Below are positions 1 to 12,469 of a DNA stretch of 64,000 bases, in pieces (positions within the stretch are counted from its first letter, which is position 1; every line of letters starts with the position of its first letter). The stretch spans positions 62,001 through 126,000 of the forward strand of contig RCSZ01000003.1 in NCBI GenBank assembly GCA_014898425.1. The letters are read 5' to 3'. The notes beneath the pieces were generated by a model. It had not been told where the DNA came from. It searched no databases and saw only the letters and a list, made by a program, of their open reading frames with translations. The position numbers and the translations under genes were made by a program. The stretch is from Botryotinia globosa (taxonomy: Eukaryota > Ascomycota > Leotiomycetes > Helotiales > Sclerotiniaceae).

Positions 1-102
1 GGAGGTGAGGTTATGACTGGTTGAACCTGTGATTTGAGGAGATGTAAGAGGAGAAACTCCTTCATGATAGGTAGGTGGAGGTGCATTATTGTATTCGGCC
101 AT
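1..102 (-). CDS. N-terminus of an unidentified protein (cut by window edge)
   Basis: An ATG on the minus strand at 102 opens a frame that stays open for 34 codons to the left edge. It begins MAEYNNAPPPTYHEG and continues rich in Pro, Ser and Thr, with TSPQITGST near the edge. No family is recognisable from so short a piece. The Pro-rich start is typical of disordered N-termini of fungal proteins. The start lies just downstream (in gene sense) of repeat-rich DNA with no competing frame. It could instead be a chance frame; only sequence beyond the window would settle this. Confidence 0.45.
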   Translation of the reverse strand, partial: MAEYNNAPPPTYHEGVSPLTSPQITGSTSHNLTS

Positions 103-3100
103 TGTCAGACGTTATTTCGTGAATGGATTTGACAAAGGGCAGTGGAGGCGCGTGGAGGCGCGTGGAGGCGTGGAATGTATGATGTGTGATGTGTGAAATG
201 AAAGAATGAAAGAATGAAAAGACGGTGCTATTAGTATTACTCGTACATCCCACTCGTTCTGTGGTAAGTTGTAAGTTGTAAGTTGTAAGTTGTTACCTAG
301 ACCTTAGATCAACAGAACAGAAGGAGTTCCAAGGAGTGCAGGTGGCACATGCACAGGCCTGAATAATAAAGCTCACGCTAATGCAGTGAATTATGTCCAA
401 AATGGATATATATACCCAGGATAGTGCAGGATTATAATTTATAGGGACATTTACCTCGAGATTACATGGAAAATGTAATAATGATAAAATGTCTCCACTA
501 TTTAAAGTTGAGCTAATCAAGTCACAGTGTCACTCTATTGGAAATTAAAAAGGACCTCGGGAGGATGGAGATGGAGATGGAGATGGAGATGGATCAGCCC
601 TGGATCAGCCCTGGATTAACCTTGACTTAACCTTGACTCAACCTTGACTTAACCTTGACTCAACAACACAACTGAAATTTGATGATTGGTGCCATGATGC
701 CATCCATACGTGGACCTGCCCAGGTAGCTCCCTGGCTGCAGGTGGCCTCGAGGCTCGTGTGGCTCATGTGGCTCATTCTGGCACCTGTTGGGGCTGAGTC
801 CTGCTTGATGATCCCGTCCCGCCCGACCTATCTCCTGAAAGTCTACTCTGTCCACCTGCAACGGGAAGAAGAGGCCAACTTTTCCAAAATCATCCCTTCT
901 GCAGTCTTCAATGAAATTCTCCCACAGCTCCCGAGCCCGCCACTACGAATTATCTCCTTCATTCAGACCTCTTCAAACTCTGGTATTGCAACTCTCGTGT
1001 GATAGCGATCCATTCCATGAAGATGTTTCTCGCAAATTCGTCCTCTAATCATACACACCATGAAGGATAGTGTGGGTATGGCATTGCATAAGCCGGATAT
1101 GTTTGAATTGGACTTGGACATCGTGAAGCGTAATCATACATGAACGCTTCATTATGTCCGTACTCGATTTGTTCGTGTTCTTGTCCGGATTGCTGTCAGG
1201 TTTCAAAGTAAGCATTTTGTCGAACTTGATGATTGGAAGCAACAGTATTGCTACTATCACCCAATCGCATGTCATTATACAGCCCTGGAGCTTGTATTTA
1301 ACTTACAATGGGACAATCTACGTGAGCCAAACTTGTTTGTTTTCTTGGCAGAGATATACTGAATTCTCCACATCGTCTATGACTGACAATCTTTTTGTGG
1401 TTTCTTTGCCATCTCTTGAGCCTCGAACAGATGTAAACGCTGGTACTTGATGCATTGCATCCTGTGCAACGAACTTCTTGCTCTACGCACATCCTGATGT
1501 AGCGAGGGATTTCAAAAAGGCTTCAATAATATCGGGGATTTGATCGAATGACTTCGTTTAATCGTTCGGGAGCAATTGCTACATTTGCGGAATCCCGTCA
1601 GGAATTGATCATCTGCACAGCAGGAATTGTCCAGATTTCAAAAGTTTGAAATCGGAGAGACAGACTACATGTATTTAACTCCAGAGCTACCTGACAAACG
1701 TCCCATTTTATCTGGTAAAAACACATAAAATTTATACACGTATCTCTCATGAACCAAGTGGTCCGTTTCTACTCGAGCGCAACAACACACAAAAGAAAAC
1801 AAGACATCTCAATGGCGGTTCACACCCCACCCTTTATTTTGATCGGCTAAATCATCATACAAATTATTCACCACATGTCTGATCACTACTTACTACTCAT
1901 GTAACCACAATAAATGATATCGAATAGGCTTCATCCTTTCCTCACCTCTTAACTCACATCTATACAATCCACTGGTCCATGAGAAAGACGAGGCAGATGA
2001 TTGCTTCTTCCCAGTGGTGGGCGAATCCATGCAGCGAGAATACTATGCATTCAGAATAGTTTAACCGGACCAAATTATTCAAAAGCTCGGGGCGGGTTGA
2101 CAGATTTGATGGAAGCTGTCAATGATTGATTCATATTTCACAAGATTGTTTCTTGCTCTGATGATGGTTCTGCATTAGGTATGAGTGAGTGCCCCAGCAA
2201 TTAGAATTCTCCTCGGATTGGTATCTTCCGCAGATGCATACGTTTATGATCCGACTCTTTTCTAACAAAGCAGAATCCGCGAACTTATCTGTGGTTCGTG
2301 TGCTCTCACAGAATACTCCATCGATTGCAACTGGTGTTACTGGAAGATCACACACCTTCATTATTGCCAGTACTGCAGCGCGTCTGAACGGCCCGGTGCA
2401 AGTGTTTCCCATAGTTTGGATTGCTGTTTATATGAGATTCTAGTTTCAAAGTTTTCAATTGCTCGATCTGGACTATTGACTACTTTTTGTCACTGCGACT
2501 ATCTTATTAACTATTGATTCGAGTCAGTGCAACCCGTACAATACTTGGATCGATTTACTTGAGCACCATTGCGATAGACGTCCGTATTCTTACACCCTTC
2601 TTCTCTCTTCTGCTCCGCCCTTTCTAATGGAAGCGAGTGAAGGACGTGTGTGAATGGAACAAAGCACAGGACAGATACATACGCGAGAAGGCACGTAGGA
2701 CTCGGGAGCCACATGGCCGAATATAAAAAAGATTCTCGAATTGGTGAATGGTCGTGTCAGGAGTGCGAGCCAGGCAATGGCGTAGGCGGAAGTTTATAGA
2801 TTGGGAAAGATTGAATCCTAAAGCTTCGGCGCGGGGAGGAAACTCATAGACTTTGAAAGGTAAGAGTAGTTGGTCTTGATGGATTAACGTTGCAGGATAA
2901 TGCGCGACTTTCTAAACTGGAGTTATATATGACTCTTACTCTTCTTCTTCTCCTTCCGCGCCCAAGTTCATTCACGAGTACTTGAAGTGATTGTGCTATG
3001 TCTCTACAGTGATTCGATACTTTTTTCTTGCGTCATGGAGAACGGGATGGCTATTTGAAGACAGCTTTCCATACCACTGCTCAAATGCTCTGCAATTATC

Positions 3101-4633
3101 TTGCAATTTGGCATTTATATGTCCCTGCATAGAACCCGACACACAATACATCATTCATTCATACGTATCTCGAACTCGCACCACCCTCGAAACGTGCAAA
3201 GAAACCGAAGTCATCTGTCTTTCTTGCTCTTCAACCATTACGGTAATCGAGACCTGTTCTGTTTACAAAGTGAAATCAGCAGCTGAGCACGGCATCTCAC
3301 ATTGAAATTGCCAAAGGTTCAAGCCCAATGTCGAAAATCCAGAATATGTGCAGAAGACGGACAAAGAGTTTCACATGTGCGAAGATCGACGAGCGGGATC
3401 TGCGTTTTCCTTTTCCTTCTTTGGAATGAGATCAGAAGACAAGTAGAAACTGGAAAGGGAGGGGTGGCCCGGATGGGGAAGGGGTTCAGATGGGTGGAAA
3501 AGGGGAGAAATGGTGGGAAAGGCCAAGACACTAGAAGCTCGATGTTTCTGGGGATGGAAAAGTACAATGAATTGTGATAGGGGTGAATTAGGAATGGGTA
3601 GATCTTAGGACGGCGAAGTAGACTAGGCGTATCGGGAAGAGGGGAAAGAGCACAAAGCTCCAGAGAGACTGGTTTAGTCAGATTGTCTTTGTTTTTATCC
3701 TTAGACCATGGACCCTTGAGGAATGCACATACACTATGCTTTTGACGTAACTTTATGAATGTGAAATCCATAGCGATATTGAGAGTACACGTTGCACACG
3801 TTGTTTTAGATTCCTTATGCCTGGGAGTGGGAGCGGGAGTGGGAGCGGGAGTGGGAGCGCAGGCACCAAGAGGAAATCCCTTATGTTTCCCCCCGCCCCG
3901 TATCGAGGGGCCCATCATCTAATCCTCTCTCTACCTACAAATCCGACATTGAAAATAGCTAATAAGAGCGTTATTCACCCTGGGATCTGATCTCGCAATT
4001 AAGATGAAATGACCGGGTGTAAATGCGCAGTCCAAGGTGCAGTCGGTATTCCTGTCAGTATTCCTGTCAGTATTGGACGGGTATGAGGGACCGTTGAACA
4101 TTTCAAAATCAATTTCATAACAATTGTAACAAATACTCAAGATACATTCATTGTGATAAATATCTGCAATCTGGTTGAGTTGAATGGTGGAGAATTGATG
4201 AGATCAAGTCTCATCTCACCTATCGGTAGCATTCTATTTCTATTCTCAATTAATTAGAAATACAATTAAATACCTACTACATGGTTAAACTTCCAAGTTG
4301 AATCACTGCTGCTGACATACCCCCATACAAAAATGTTTTGACCACATTGACGTAGAGCCGCAAAATGGGGCCTGGTTCATTCGTGGTGTTCTTGAGCTTG
4401 GGATTTTGGTTTAGCCAGATCATATTATATCTTATCATATCACATCATATCATTCCATCATTCTATGATTCTTTGATTCTCTGACCTTTCTTCCCCTTCT
4501 TCTGCTTCTTGTTCTCTCCCCCCACGACAAATCTCAATTGCCTTTGTTTCCCTCATTCGTGTTGTCTCGCCTTATTGTGCTTTTGATACTCCTGTCGAGC
4601 TCACATGCCTTCTTCCATAACTAAGCATCGGTG
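103..4633. other. long intergenic region with short tandem repeats
   Basis: About 4.5 kb without a gene I can support. Small repeat blocks lie at 142-170 (three copies of a 10-mer, GTGGAGGCGC-like), 264-291 (four copies of GTAAGTT), 563-592 (GGAGAT repeats), about 605-663 (CTTAACCTTGA-type 11-12-mers) and 3823-3859 (GGGAGTGGGAGC). Open frames here are short, repeat-driven or unlike any family. The last 200 bases before the next gene are pyrimidine-rich, as in many fungal promoters. Confidence 0.6.
605..663. repeat. CTTAACCTTGA-type tandem repeat carrying TGACTCA boxes
   Basis: Degenerate repeats of an 11-12 bp unit (AACCTTGACTYA). Two units contain TGACTCA (634-640 and 656-662), the core recognised by Gcn4/AP-1 class bZIP factors. 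No gene start lies close by, so a regulatory role is unsupported. Confidence 0.6.
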
Positions 4634-7600
4634 ATGCCACTGCGATGGCCACGAGGTTGGCTGGGCTTCCCTCCCAGTAATCAGTCAACATTCATCTTCA
4701 GATCAAGGTGGTTCCTATTACTACTTCTGGCAATATGGCTTCCTCTAAGCAATGCAATGACACCTGCGCGCATTGCAGAGTTACGAAAAGAGACGGTCGA
4801 AATGTTTTACCATGGATTTGACAATTATATGGAACTCGCATTCCCGGAAGATGAGGTTCGATCACTGTTAAAGGTGCAAATTATTTATAGCTAATCTTTC
4901 TTCTTAGCTAAGACCGGTATCCTGTACACCACTCACTCGAGACGCTCAAAACCCTCGACATCTCGAATTAAACGATGTGCTCGGAAATTATTCTCTTACT
5001 TTGATTGACAGTCTATCAACTCTTGCAATTTTGGCATCTGCCCCTCCAGATGAAGAAGAAACCGGTGCAACAGCTCTTCAAGAATTCCAAAATGGTGTCG
5101 CTTCTCTAGTATTACAATATGGCGATGGCACAAGCGGAGCATCCGGAAAAGGTCTACGTGCTCGAGGTTTTGACTTGGACAGTAAAGTCCAAATTTTTGA
5201 GACAGTAATCAGAGGTGTCGGTGGGCTACTCAGCGCTCATGAATTTGCCGCGGGAATTCTACCAATTAATGGATACAAACCACAATCTACCAAGACTTCG
5301 GGAAAGACTTCGAAAACACATCAACCTGCGATTTTGTGGCCGAATGGGTTTAAATATGACGGACAACTTCTGCGCCTAGCTCTAGATTTGGCTGAACGTC
5401 TACTACCGGCTTTCTATACCGCGACCGGTATGCCATATCCAAGGGTCAATTTACGACACGGTATCCCATTTTATGTGAATTCCCCTCTACATGAGGGATC
5501 TGGGCTGGGCGACTTTGTGCAAGAGGACACTCCTGAAATTACCGAAACATGTAGCGCAGGAGCGGGTAGCTTGGTTTTGGAGTTTACTACTTTGAGTCGT
5601 CTTACCGGAGATCCAAGATTTGAGCAATTAGCGAAGCGAGCCTTCTGGGCGGTTTGGAATAGGCGGAGTAATATTGGACTCATTGGAGCAGGAATTGATG
5701 CAGAGAATGGCCAGTGGATTGGCTCATACGCCGGCATTGGTGCGGGTACAGACAGCTTTTTCGAATACGCATTCAAAACCCACATTCTACTTTCCGGACA
5801 GAGCACCCCCAATATAACGACGCATAGGCAACAACAGCATGAATCATGGTTGGATCCAAATACAATATACAACGAATTGAGTGTTGAGGAGAATTCTCCA
5901 GAAGCTTTCCTGGCAGTATGGCACGAAGCTCATGCAGCAATCAGGAGGCATCTATATAGTCCTACACACCATCCGCATTACGTCAATGTTCATCTTATGA
6001 CCGGCTCTCCGCAGGCTTTCTGGATCGATAGTCTTGGAGCTTATTATCCCGGTTTATTGACTCTGGCGGGAGAGGTTGAGGAAGCTATTGAAACTAGTCT
6101 ATTGTACACCGCTTTATGGACGAGATATGCAGCTCTTCCTGAAAGATGGTCAGTACGCGATGGGCATGTAGAAGGAGGACTTGGTTGGTGGCCTGGTCGC
6201 CCCGAGTTCATTGAATCGAATTACCATCTTTACAGAGCGACAAAAGATCCTTGGTATCTTCATGTCGGAGAAATGGTTCTGGAAGATATTAAACGCAGAT
6301 GTTGGGCAACATGTGGTTGGTCAGGTCTACAAGATGTGCGCACTGGAGAAAAGAGCGATCGTATGGAAAGTTTCTTTCTTGGAGAAACAGCCAAATATCT
6401 CTATCTACTTTTTGATCCAGATCATCCAATGAATGATCTCGATGCCGCTTATGTCTTTACGACTGAGGGACACCCTCTCGTGCTTCCTCGAGAAAAGTCG
6501 AAGCCTCCCGTCATACCTCGTACGCCGGTAACAACTAAAGCAGTTCAGCCAGCGTATAGGGCATCTCTTCGGAATACTTGTCCTGTGCCCCCTCCACCAG
6601 TACCTTTTACTGTCTCCAGTACAGCTGCCAGAACGGACGTATTTCATGCTTCTAGCTTGATAGGTTTACACATGATACCAAATCATCGTGCTACGATGGA
6701 TGGTGAAAATATCAAGGTCAACAATCATACATACTTCCCGTGGACTTTACCAATCTCAATGATTCCAAGTAATGGTACTTGCGATCGTCTTCCGATAACC
6801 ACAACTTTCACAATTGAGTTTCCAAACAATAATCCTCTGAGCACTCAAAACGCCAAAAATGGTTTCAATATTATCTTTAATATCCCAACAAGTCTCGACC
6901 GTACAAGTGATGGTAGTATATTGGTCAAAAGTTTGTCTGGTTTAAAGATGGGCATGATACATGAAAGTCAATCACATTCTTCTGGGATCAATCAACAACT
7001 CTCCGGATCTTGGAGAGTGGGTAGTATTGCCAATATACCGTTGGGACGAGATGAGCAAATATTGATACCCCGAGATGTGATTGGAGATCTTACAGATCCT
7101 TCATTCTCACGTATCAAAAATCCAGTTATGCTTGACATAGTCATACAACTTGAACACGTTCATGATCAAAATCAAAATATGTCGGAAAGCGTCGAGGAAT
7201 TGTTTGAAGAGGAACCAATATACGAAGATACCCCAGCTTTAGCATTGGAAGAATCAATTAGTAGTGCAGGGTTAGCAGAGTATAGAACTTTGCTAAGTTC
7301 TCTCCTTCAGCAAGTGACATCTGCCCTTCGCGATCCGGCTGCTACTCTACTTCCACAACCCCAGATTGCTCCAACGTATACCTACGTAACTCTCCCGGCA
7401 GTTTTACCAACTGGTAAAGGTGCACATCTCTTGATCAATGCACCGGAGGCTCCCGATCCTATGACCGCCAAGACTTCATCTGCCACTCTTTCCTTCGGAA
7501 GTATTTTCTTTGCAGGTGAAGCTTGTGATGGAAAACTCCCCGATGAAGCAGTCAAACAGCATCATGTTATAGTCATGAAACGTGGCGGCTGTACTTTCTC

Positions 7601-7937
7601 CGAGAAGCTGGCCAACATTCCCAGCTATACGCCCACATCTAAAGGTCTCAAATTGGTCATTATGGTTTCAGACGACAAGGACGATGTAGATTCAGACGAG
7701 GGTATGGAGGATGAAGGAGCCTCGCGGAGAGGAGAGCAAAACCTCATCAGGCCATTGTTAGACAAACCACAACTAACCCCAAGTGGCCTTTTGAGACATC
7801 ATCAAATTAGTATGGTAATGATTGGAGGAGGTGATGAAGCTATTCAGGCTTTAGAACGGGCTAGAAGTGTCGGCATCCGTCGAAGATACCATGTGGAAAG
7901 TCAGGGACTAACGGTTAGCAATATTTTTGTGGTTTGA
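4634..7937 (+). CDS. EDEM/Htm1-like GH47 alpha-mannosidase-family protein with PA domain
   Basis: Two exons, 4634-4855 and 4908-7937, give 1083 aa. The 52-nt intron starts with the unusual donor GTTCGA and ends TTCTTAG. It joins FPEDE to LRPVSCTPLTRD, restoring the block conserved in EDEM proteins, including LELNDVLGNYSLTLIDSL. Residues about 20-40 form a hydrophobic signal or anchor (FLLLLLAIWLPL). The GH47-like domain spans about residues 50-520, with EDTPEITETCSAGAGSLVLE and the later FFLGETAKYLYLLF motif. A protease-associated (PA) domain lies near the C-terminus (GSIFFAGEACDG ... VIVMKRGGCTF). EDEM proteins trim mannose from misfolded ER glycoproteins to mark them for ERAD. At 1083 aa it is longer than yeast Htm1 (about 800 aa), with a low-complexity link before the PA domain. 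Yeast Mnl2 is the main alternative ortholog. A nearer donor at AAAG|GTGCAA would add residues absent from homologs. Confidence 0.9.
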
Positions 7938-8462
7938 TTTCACATATGAGTAACAGTAAACATATGAAGTATATGATCAAGAGCATCGTGGAAATCTGGC
8001 GTTAGGATATCTCATTGGGTTGGGTTGGTGCGCTGAAAAATGAAGAAGAATGAATACCACTTCTTGTAACGATTGGGGTACCTTTGTTTCATAACTTGGT
8101 ATGTTGTAGATATCGTCGATGCTTGATTTTGCATATCAACGCAATTACATATACATTTCGTGCTTTTGCACCAGTAACAACTTTCCAATAGTTCAGATTG
8201 TAGTCTGACAATCAAAGGCTTCGAAACTCATAGAGATATATAGTACTTCTCATCTATAGCAAAAGCAGCATCTAATTTCAAATTCGTCTATTTGAACATC
8301 TTCGCTACGCTATCTAAATGAGCATCCTTTTGAGACCAAAACCCATCTATGCAAAGGTCACCCCCAAGAGGAAATATGAGAAATCCCCAAAGTAAAAACT
8401 CCGTACGCTATGCTATTCCCACAACCTTTAAACTCCAAACATTTTAGTCATCTCCCAACGCT
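7938..8462. other. 3' spacer between convergent genes
   Basis: An AT-rich spacer of 525 bp shared by the 3' ends of the EDEM-like and ERO1 genes. I see no further gene; it presumably holds both 3' UTRs. Confidence 0.6.
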
Positions 8463-10389
8463 TTAAAGTTCATCGAAATTTGGCCTCACAATCGTCCATT
8501 TTCTAGGAGTGACTGGAAGTCCAACATAATACTCCCAAAATCTTGAGATCTCGAGGACGAAAATCTCCCATCTATAAATATATGTAAGCATTTGTATTAA
8601 AGAATGAAAGGAATAATAGCGGGAAACATACAAAGTGACAGGAGATCTAAACCATCCCCAAAAAACATATTTGGTAATGTTCCACGTCAATCTTAATTCT
8701 TTCCGGAACAGTTCCGAGACGGTAGGTTCTCTTTCCTTCAATTTCACCTCCTCATCATATTCCGCAAAATCTTTTGCTATTGGATCTTCATGGACTTCGT
8801 CAGGAATAACATGATGTGGTTTCGTCACACGATCTGTTCGCTCAACGGACTCTTCAGACTCATTCTCCTCTGCTTCCACCAAAGTTCGGAACTCATTGAT
8901 TGCGCGGAGAGAATGGGAAATACGACCCAGAGTATTGAACAAAGCGACAAGTTCAGTTCGTTTCAATATCGGGACGTCCAAAGAATTATTATCGGTTTCG
9001 AACAAAACTTTGAGCGCTGCTCCGTAACCTGCGGTTTGGATTTTACCCCAGAGTCGACATTTATCACAACCTACACAATCCATGATTCGACTGATATTTC
9101 TGAATCGATTGCGGAAATCTTCTTTCAAACTTGGACCTTCTCCATTGACAAACATCAAGCTTTCATCGAAAATTCGAGTCTCCTTTGAAGCTTTTGACAT
9201 TAGAGTTTGCACCTTGGATTGGGTAACTTGATCTTGAGCAGGGTCTCCAGAGCAGAAGGTGTAATCCTTAAGCGAAGGGCCAAGTTTTGTGACTGCTCGT
9301 AGAACAAGAGCGTAATTGAAGTAAAGATTCGAAACACGTTCCGGGAAACCATGTAGGCGATCTTTGTAACATTCAACGTTCATGCCCCATTCGCCAGTAG
9401 TTTGATTCAGATACTCGTAACAGAGATGTGTGCTGATGGAAGTGTGCATGCCAGAAATGACTCTATAGAAGACACGCTTCTCCAGACACTCATCTTCCGA
9501 TTCAAGGCCAGTCTCTGCCACGAATGGAAGATTTGGGGAATGCTCTCGTTGTTCTTCCAATATGTGTTGTCGGCCATGTTGTTTAAGAACAGACTTGAGT
9601 TCATTTGCCGCGGGTTCTTTCAGAGACAATGGAGAGTGACCAAGGGATTCCGAATGTGGGAAGGATGCTTTGGAAAAGCAATTCTCTCGATAAATGGCAT
9701 CCCAAACTTGTTTCGCACCCTCACCAGCATATCCGGTAAATCTCTCCGGGTTGTCTGCCAGACTCACATAATCTCCTTTTGATCCTGCGCCTTCATCATC
9801 CGGTACACAATAATCTCTCTCGTCACATTCGTCATCGTATTCCACCACACAACTCTCTCCCACATCCTCGCCGAGCTTTCCTTGTAGGGGTTTCTTTGGA
9901 CGCTCTTGTTGTACTTTCTTGCCGGGATGGCCGGCTTTTGGTCCCTCGAGTTTTCCCAATTCCTCTGCCCTCCATACTAGTGGTATATCTTCTTCGTTGT
10001 CCAATGTATTTACGGCGCAGGCAATGTTGCCACACATGCCATTCTCATCGTTCCAAAATGGACATTGCTTACCGAATAAGTTCAGACGGTAATAGGCAAA
10101 GAAATCGGTGGTTCGTGTGAGGTCGTCTAAGGAAGGGGATATGTCTCGGTTCAAGTCATCGAGGGTAGCATATGTCGTGCATGCATCCGAAACGATGGCT
10201 TTTGGGGAGATCTGAGTAATGGCATTAGACACAATTGCCTGGTATAAGAAAAGTAAAGCATACCGCGCAAACATCTGGACTTTGAATAGTTCTTGATTTG
10301 GATGAGGAATCAGAAGCTTCTACATGAGGAGTACAAGTACTCAAGAGAGTAAATAAACCCAAGTAGAATGCTCGAGCGGCGGTCTTCAT
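8463..10389 (-). CDS. ERO1: ER thiol oxidase Ero1
   Basis: Three exons on the minus strand (10389-10264, 10211-8632, 8571-8463) give 604 aa. Intron 1 (52 nt, GTATGC...ACTCAG) joins PDVCA to ISPKAIVSDAC. Intron 2 is 60 nt. Residues 1-25 form a signal peptide (AFYLGLFTLLS), which is why I prefer the ATG at 10389 to one at 10446. Family hallmarks are TTDFFAYYRLNLFGKQCPFW, the shuttle pair C102/C107 (CGNIAC), AEGAKQVWDAIY-like FAD-fold sequence, and the active site C421-V-G-C424-D-K-C427 followed by RLWGKIQTAG. Ero1 passes electrons from PDI to oxygen through FAD and so drives disulfide formation in the ER lumen. The protein ends YVGLPVTPRKW plus a short tail. It is convergent with the EDEM-like gene, another ER quality-control function. 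Confidence 0.95.
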
Positions 10390-10735
10390 GATGAGACTGA
10401 CACTTGGCCTCTTGTTTGATATATTAGATGATTGACATTCAGACACAAGTAAAAAGCTTCGGAGTTTCCGAAGTAGGACGTTGAATTATGCAGAGATATG
10501 ATAGGGTGGAAATATGAGGAGGTTGATGTATTGAGAACCTATTTTGTCGATTTCTTGTTAACTATGAAAGGAAGGTCAAGATAAAAATAGTTTGGATGAG
10601 ATGGAAGAACAATGACAACCTTTCCGTTAAAGACACCTTTCAATAAACGAATATAATGTAGGAGAGTGAAACTTTTATTCTTTTTTATTATAATTTTGAT
10701 ATTTAATTAAATGTACAAAATCCCCACTCACTAGT

Positions 10736-10740
<5 letters not shown>

Positions 10741-10773
<33 letters not shown>
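10741..10773. repeat. (AT)n microsatellite
   Basis: An uninterrupted run of about 16 AT dinucleotides in the ERO1 upstream region. Confidence 0.9.
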
Positions 10774-10777
<4 letters not shown>

Positions 10778-10890
10778 TTGAAAGCATACGATGGTGTTTC
10801 GAGTATTTTTACAATCTGTCCATTTTATAAAGGAGTGCCACTTTTAAAAAAAAAGCCATGGAATATGTATTATGTATATGTATTATGTAT

Positions 10891-10922
10891 GTAAGGTTAA
10901 GGTTAAGGTTAAGGTTAAGGTT
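10891..10922. repeat. AAGGTT hexamer array
   Basis: Five tandem copies of AAGGTT. This differs from the fungal telomere unit TTAGGG, so I call it an interstitial microsatellite. A shorter copy of the same hexamer lies at 23811-23827. Confidence 0.8.
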
Positions 10923-11086
10923 AATAATAATGAAACATCTAATGGAATATCCAACCGAAGATTCAACGGCCCGGATACCATTAATAGAAATGGCTTCTAC
11001 AATGTCTTCTTGCACTACTACATCTACATTCGAAGATGTCGCTATTCATCTTGGTATTTCTTCTTCCATCCCTCTTACTATTTCTC

Positions 11087-11213
11087 CTTCTATCCCTCTA
11101 TCCCTCTATCCTTCTATCCCTCTATCCTTCTATCCCTCTATCCTTCTATCCCTCTATCCTTCTATCCCTCTATCCTTCTATCCCTCTATCCTTCTATCCC
11201 TCTATCCCTCCCA
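11087..11213. repeat. 16-bp pyrimidine-rich minisatellite
   Basis: About eight tandem copies of a 16-bp unit (TATCCTTCTATCCCTC) with slight variation at both ends. The plus strand is almost purely pyrimidine plus A, which makes spurious open frames in all three plus-strand frames. Confidence 0.9.
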
Positions 11214-11935
11214 TTTTAGACATTCACGTTCAATCGTTACTAGGTCTCTCTCTACCTGCTATCTACCTGCTATTTATCAAGCACCACATCAATGGACATG
11301 CGTGAGAATCAAACGCGATCAAATATCATCATCGCCTCATATCGATAACATACAAAGTTCAACGAGTGTGATTGCCAACTTACTTATTAGTCCTTCGAAT
11401 CATACGACAATTTCCTCATCCCATCTCACCAAGCACCGAATAACCGTCACACAATCACATTATATTGAAAACACATATGTGAATATGATTTATTGTTTTT
11501 TGTTTTTTTTTGGTAAACCCTTGCCTTCTAATGAGAGTGCAATAACCTGAGAACCGTCACCCCCATTGTGCCCCCGCAATCATCCTCGCACTTTGCATGT
11601 ACTTATGCTGAACCTGCCACCATACATCGTCGGATCCTCAGTATTGGTTTCTTTTCTGCTTTTCTACACTCCCTAAATCCATTGCAACCAGCCCTAAAAA
11701 GCCTTGCTATCTTTAACTTCCCAAGATGAACTAGGACTAGTATATAGCAGTGGAGATGATGTTAATTAATCCTGATCTAATACATCAAACGAATAATTGA
11801 AACCCATAAAGTGTAAGTCGTGTAAGTTAGGAGAGACATCAGACGTAACATCGTCAAAGCATATGTCCTCCTGTGTAAGGTGTTATGCTGAATCAAGAGA
11901 CTCGTTGAGATCGAGTTTGATAAAATGCAGCATAT

Positions 11936-12469
11936 TTACTGTTGTTGAGTGGGTGGTTGATAATTAATTGATCTCCTATACAAATTCATCAGCGTTTGAT
12001 AAAGGTTTAGGGGGGGGTGTTGGTAACGCACTTGAAGAGCAGAATATGTGGTTCTGGCTCATGTACCTCATAATGTTCCCAACCAAGACTCTATGTTCAG
12101 CCGATCAGTTCCATTTCCTTTCAAATTCAACTTTGCTCTACATACCTGTGTTATTCCCAATGCTCTCCATTCTTCCTCCCACAATAGCTTCAAGGTACCA
12201 GTTTGGGGATCATGGTATTCCTTTGGAATGACTTTCAACATAGCTTTTGGTAGTTGAACATGTCGGTACTCGTATTGATCGTCGGAGTATCTGTAAGAAA
12301 GGATAAGTGTTTGCGCGATGGAAGAATTGGGACCCAAAGTTTGCGCCATAGCTTGGACTGACCTTGCGGAATAATGAATTGCATCAATAAATTCATCTAA
12401 ACGCTCCTTCTCAGCCTCGGAAAGTGGTCTCGCGTACTTGTTTCTTCTGGTATAGTCTATTTCGGCCAT
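11936..12469 (-). CDS. CKS1: cyclin-dependent kinase regulatory subunit Cks1
   Basis: Four exons on the minus strand (12469-12363, 12290-12146, 12090-12032, 11975-11936) give 116 aa. Introns are 72, 55 and 56 nt, all GT-AG; the last uses GTGCGT...TATAG. Exon junctions rebuild the CKS core: [54 protein letters not shown]. The [10 protein letters not shown] segment is the beta-hinge and strand that define the family. The N-terminal extension ([20 protein letters not shown]) and the short Gln/Pro tail are fungal features. Cks1 binds CDK1 and phosphosites on substrates, promoting multisite phosphorylation and cell-cycle transitions. It is divergent from the RSC4-like gene. The first intron is a multiple of three and open, so a naive reading frame would wrongly retain it. 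Confidence 0.95.

Larger units (their letters stand above)
10390..11935. other. repeat-rich intergenic region
   Basis: A spacer between the 5' end of ERO1 and the 3' end of CKS1. It holds an (AT)n run at 10741-10773, an AAGGTT array at 10891-10922 and a 16-bp pyrimidine minisatellite at 11087-11213. A 230-codon frame across 10858-11550 is produced by the repeats and is not a credible gene. Confidence 0.6.

Noticed and set aside
679..1002. A 107-codon plus-strand frame
   Set aside because: No homology-like features, no splice support and an overlapping minus-strand frame of similar size.
3319..3918. A 199-codon minus-strand frame
   Set aside because: Its start is a Pro/Ala/Thr run encoded by the GGGAGTGGGAGC repeat, and the rest is unlike any protein family.
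5471..5872. A 133-codon minus-strand frame inside the EDEM-like gene
   Set aside because: Antisense shadow of the GH47 domain.
10891..10922. AAGGTT array considered as an interstitial telomere
   Set aside because: The unit is not TTAGGG, and the flanks are ordinary single-copy genes.
10858..11550. A 230-codon plus-strand frame
   Set aside because: Its bulk comes from the AAGGTT and pyrimidine repeats, and similar frames exist in the other two phases.
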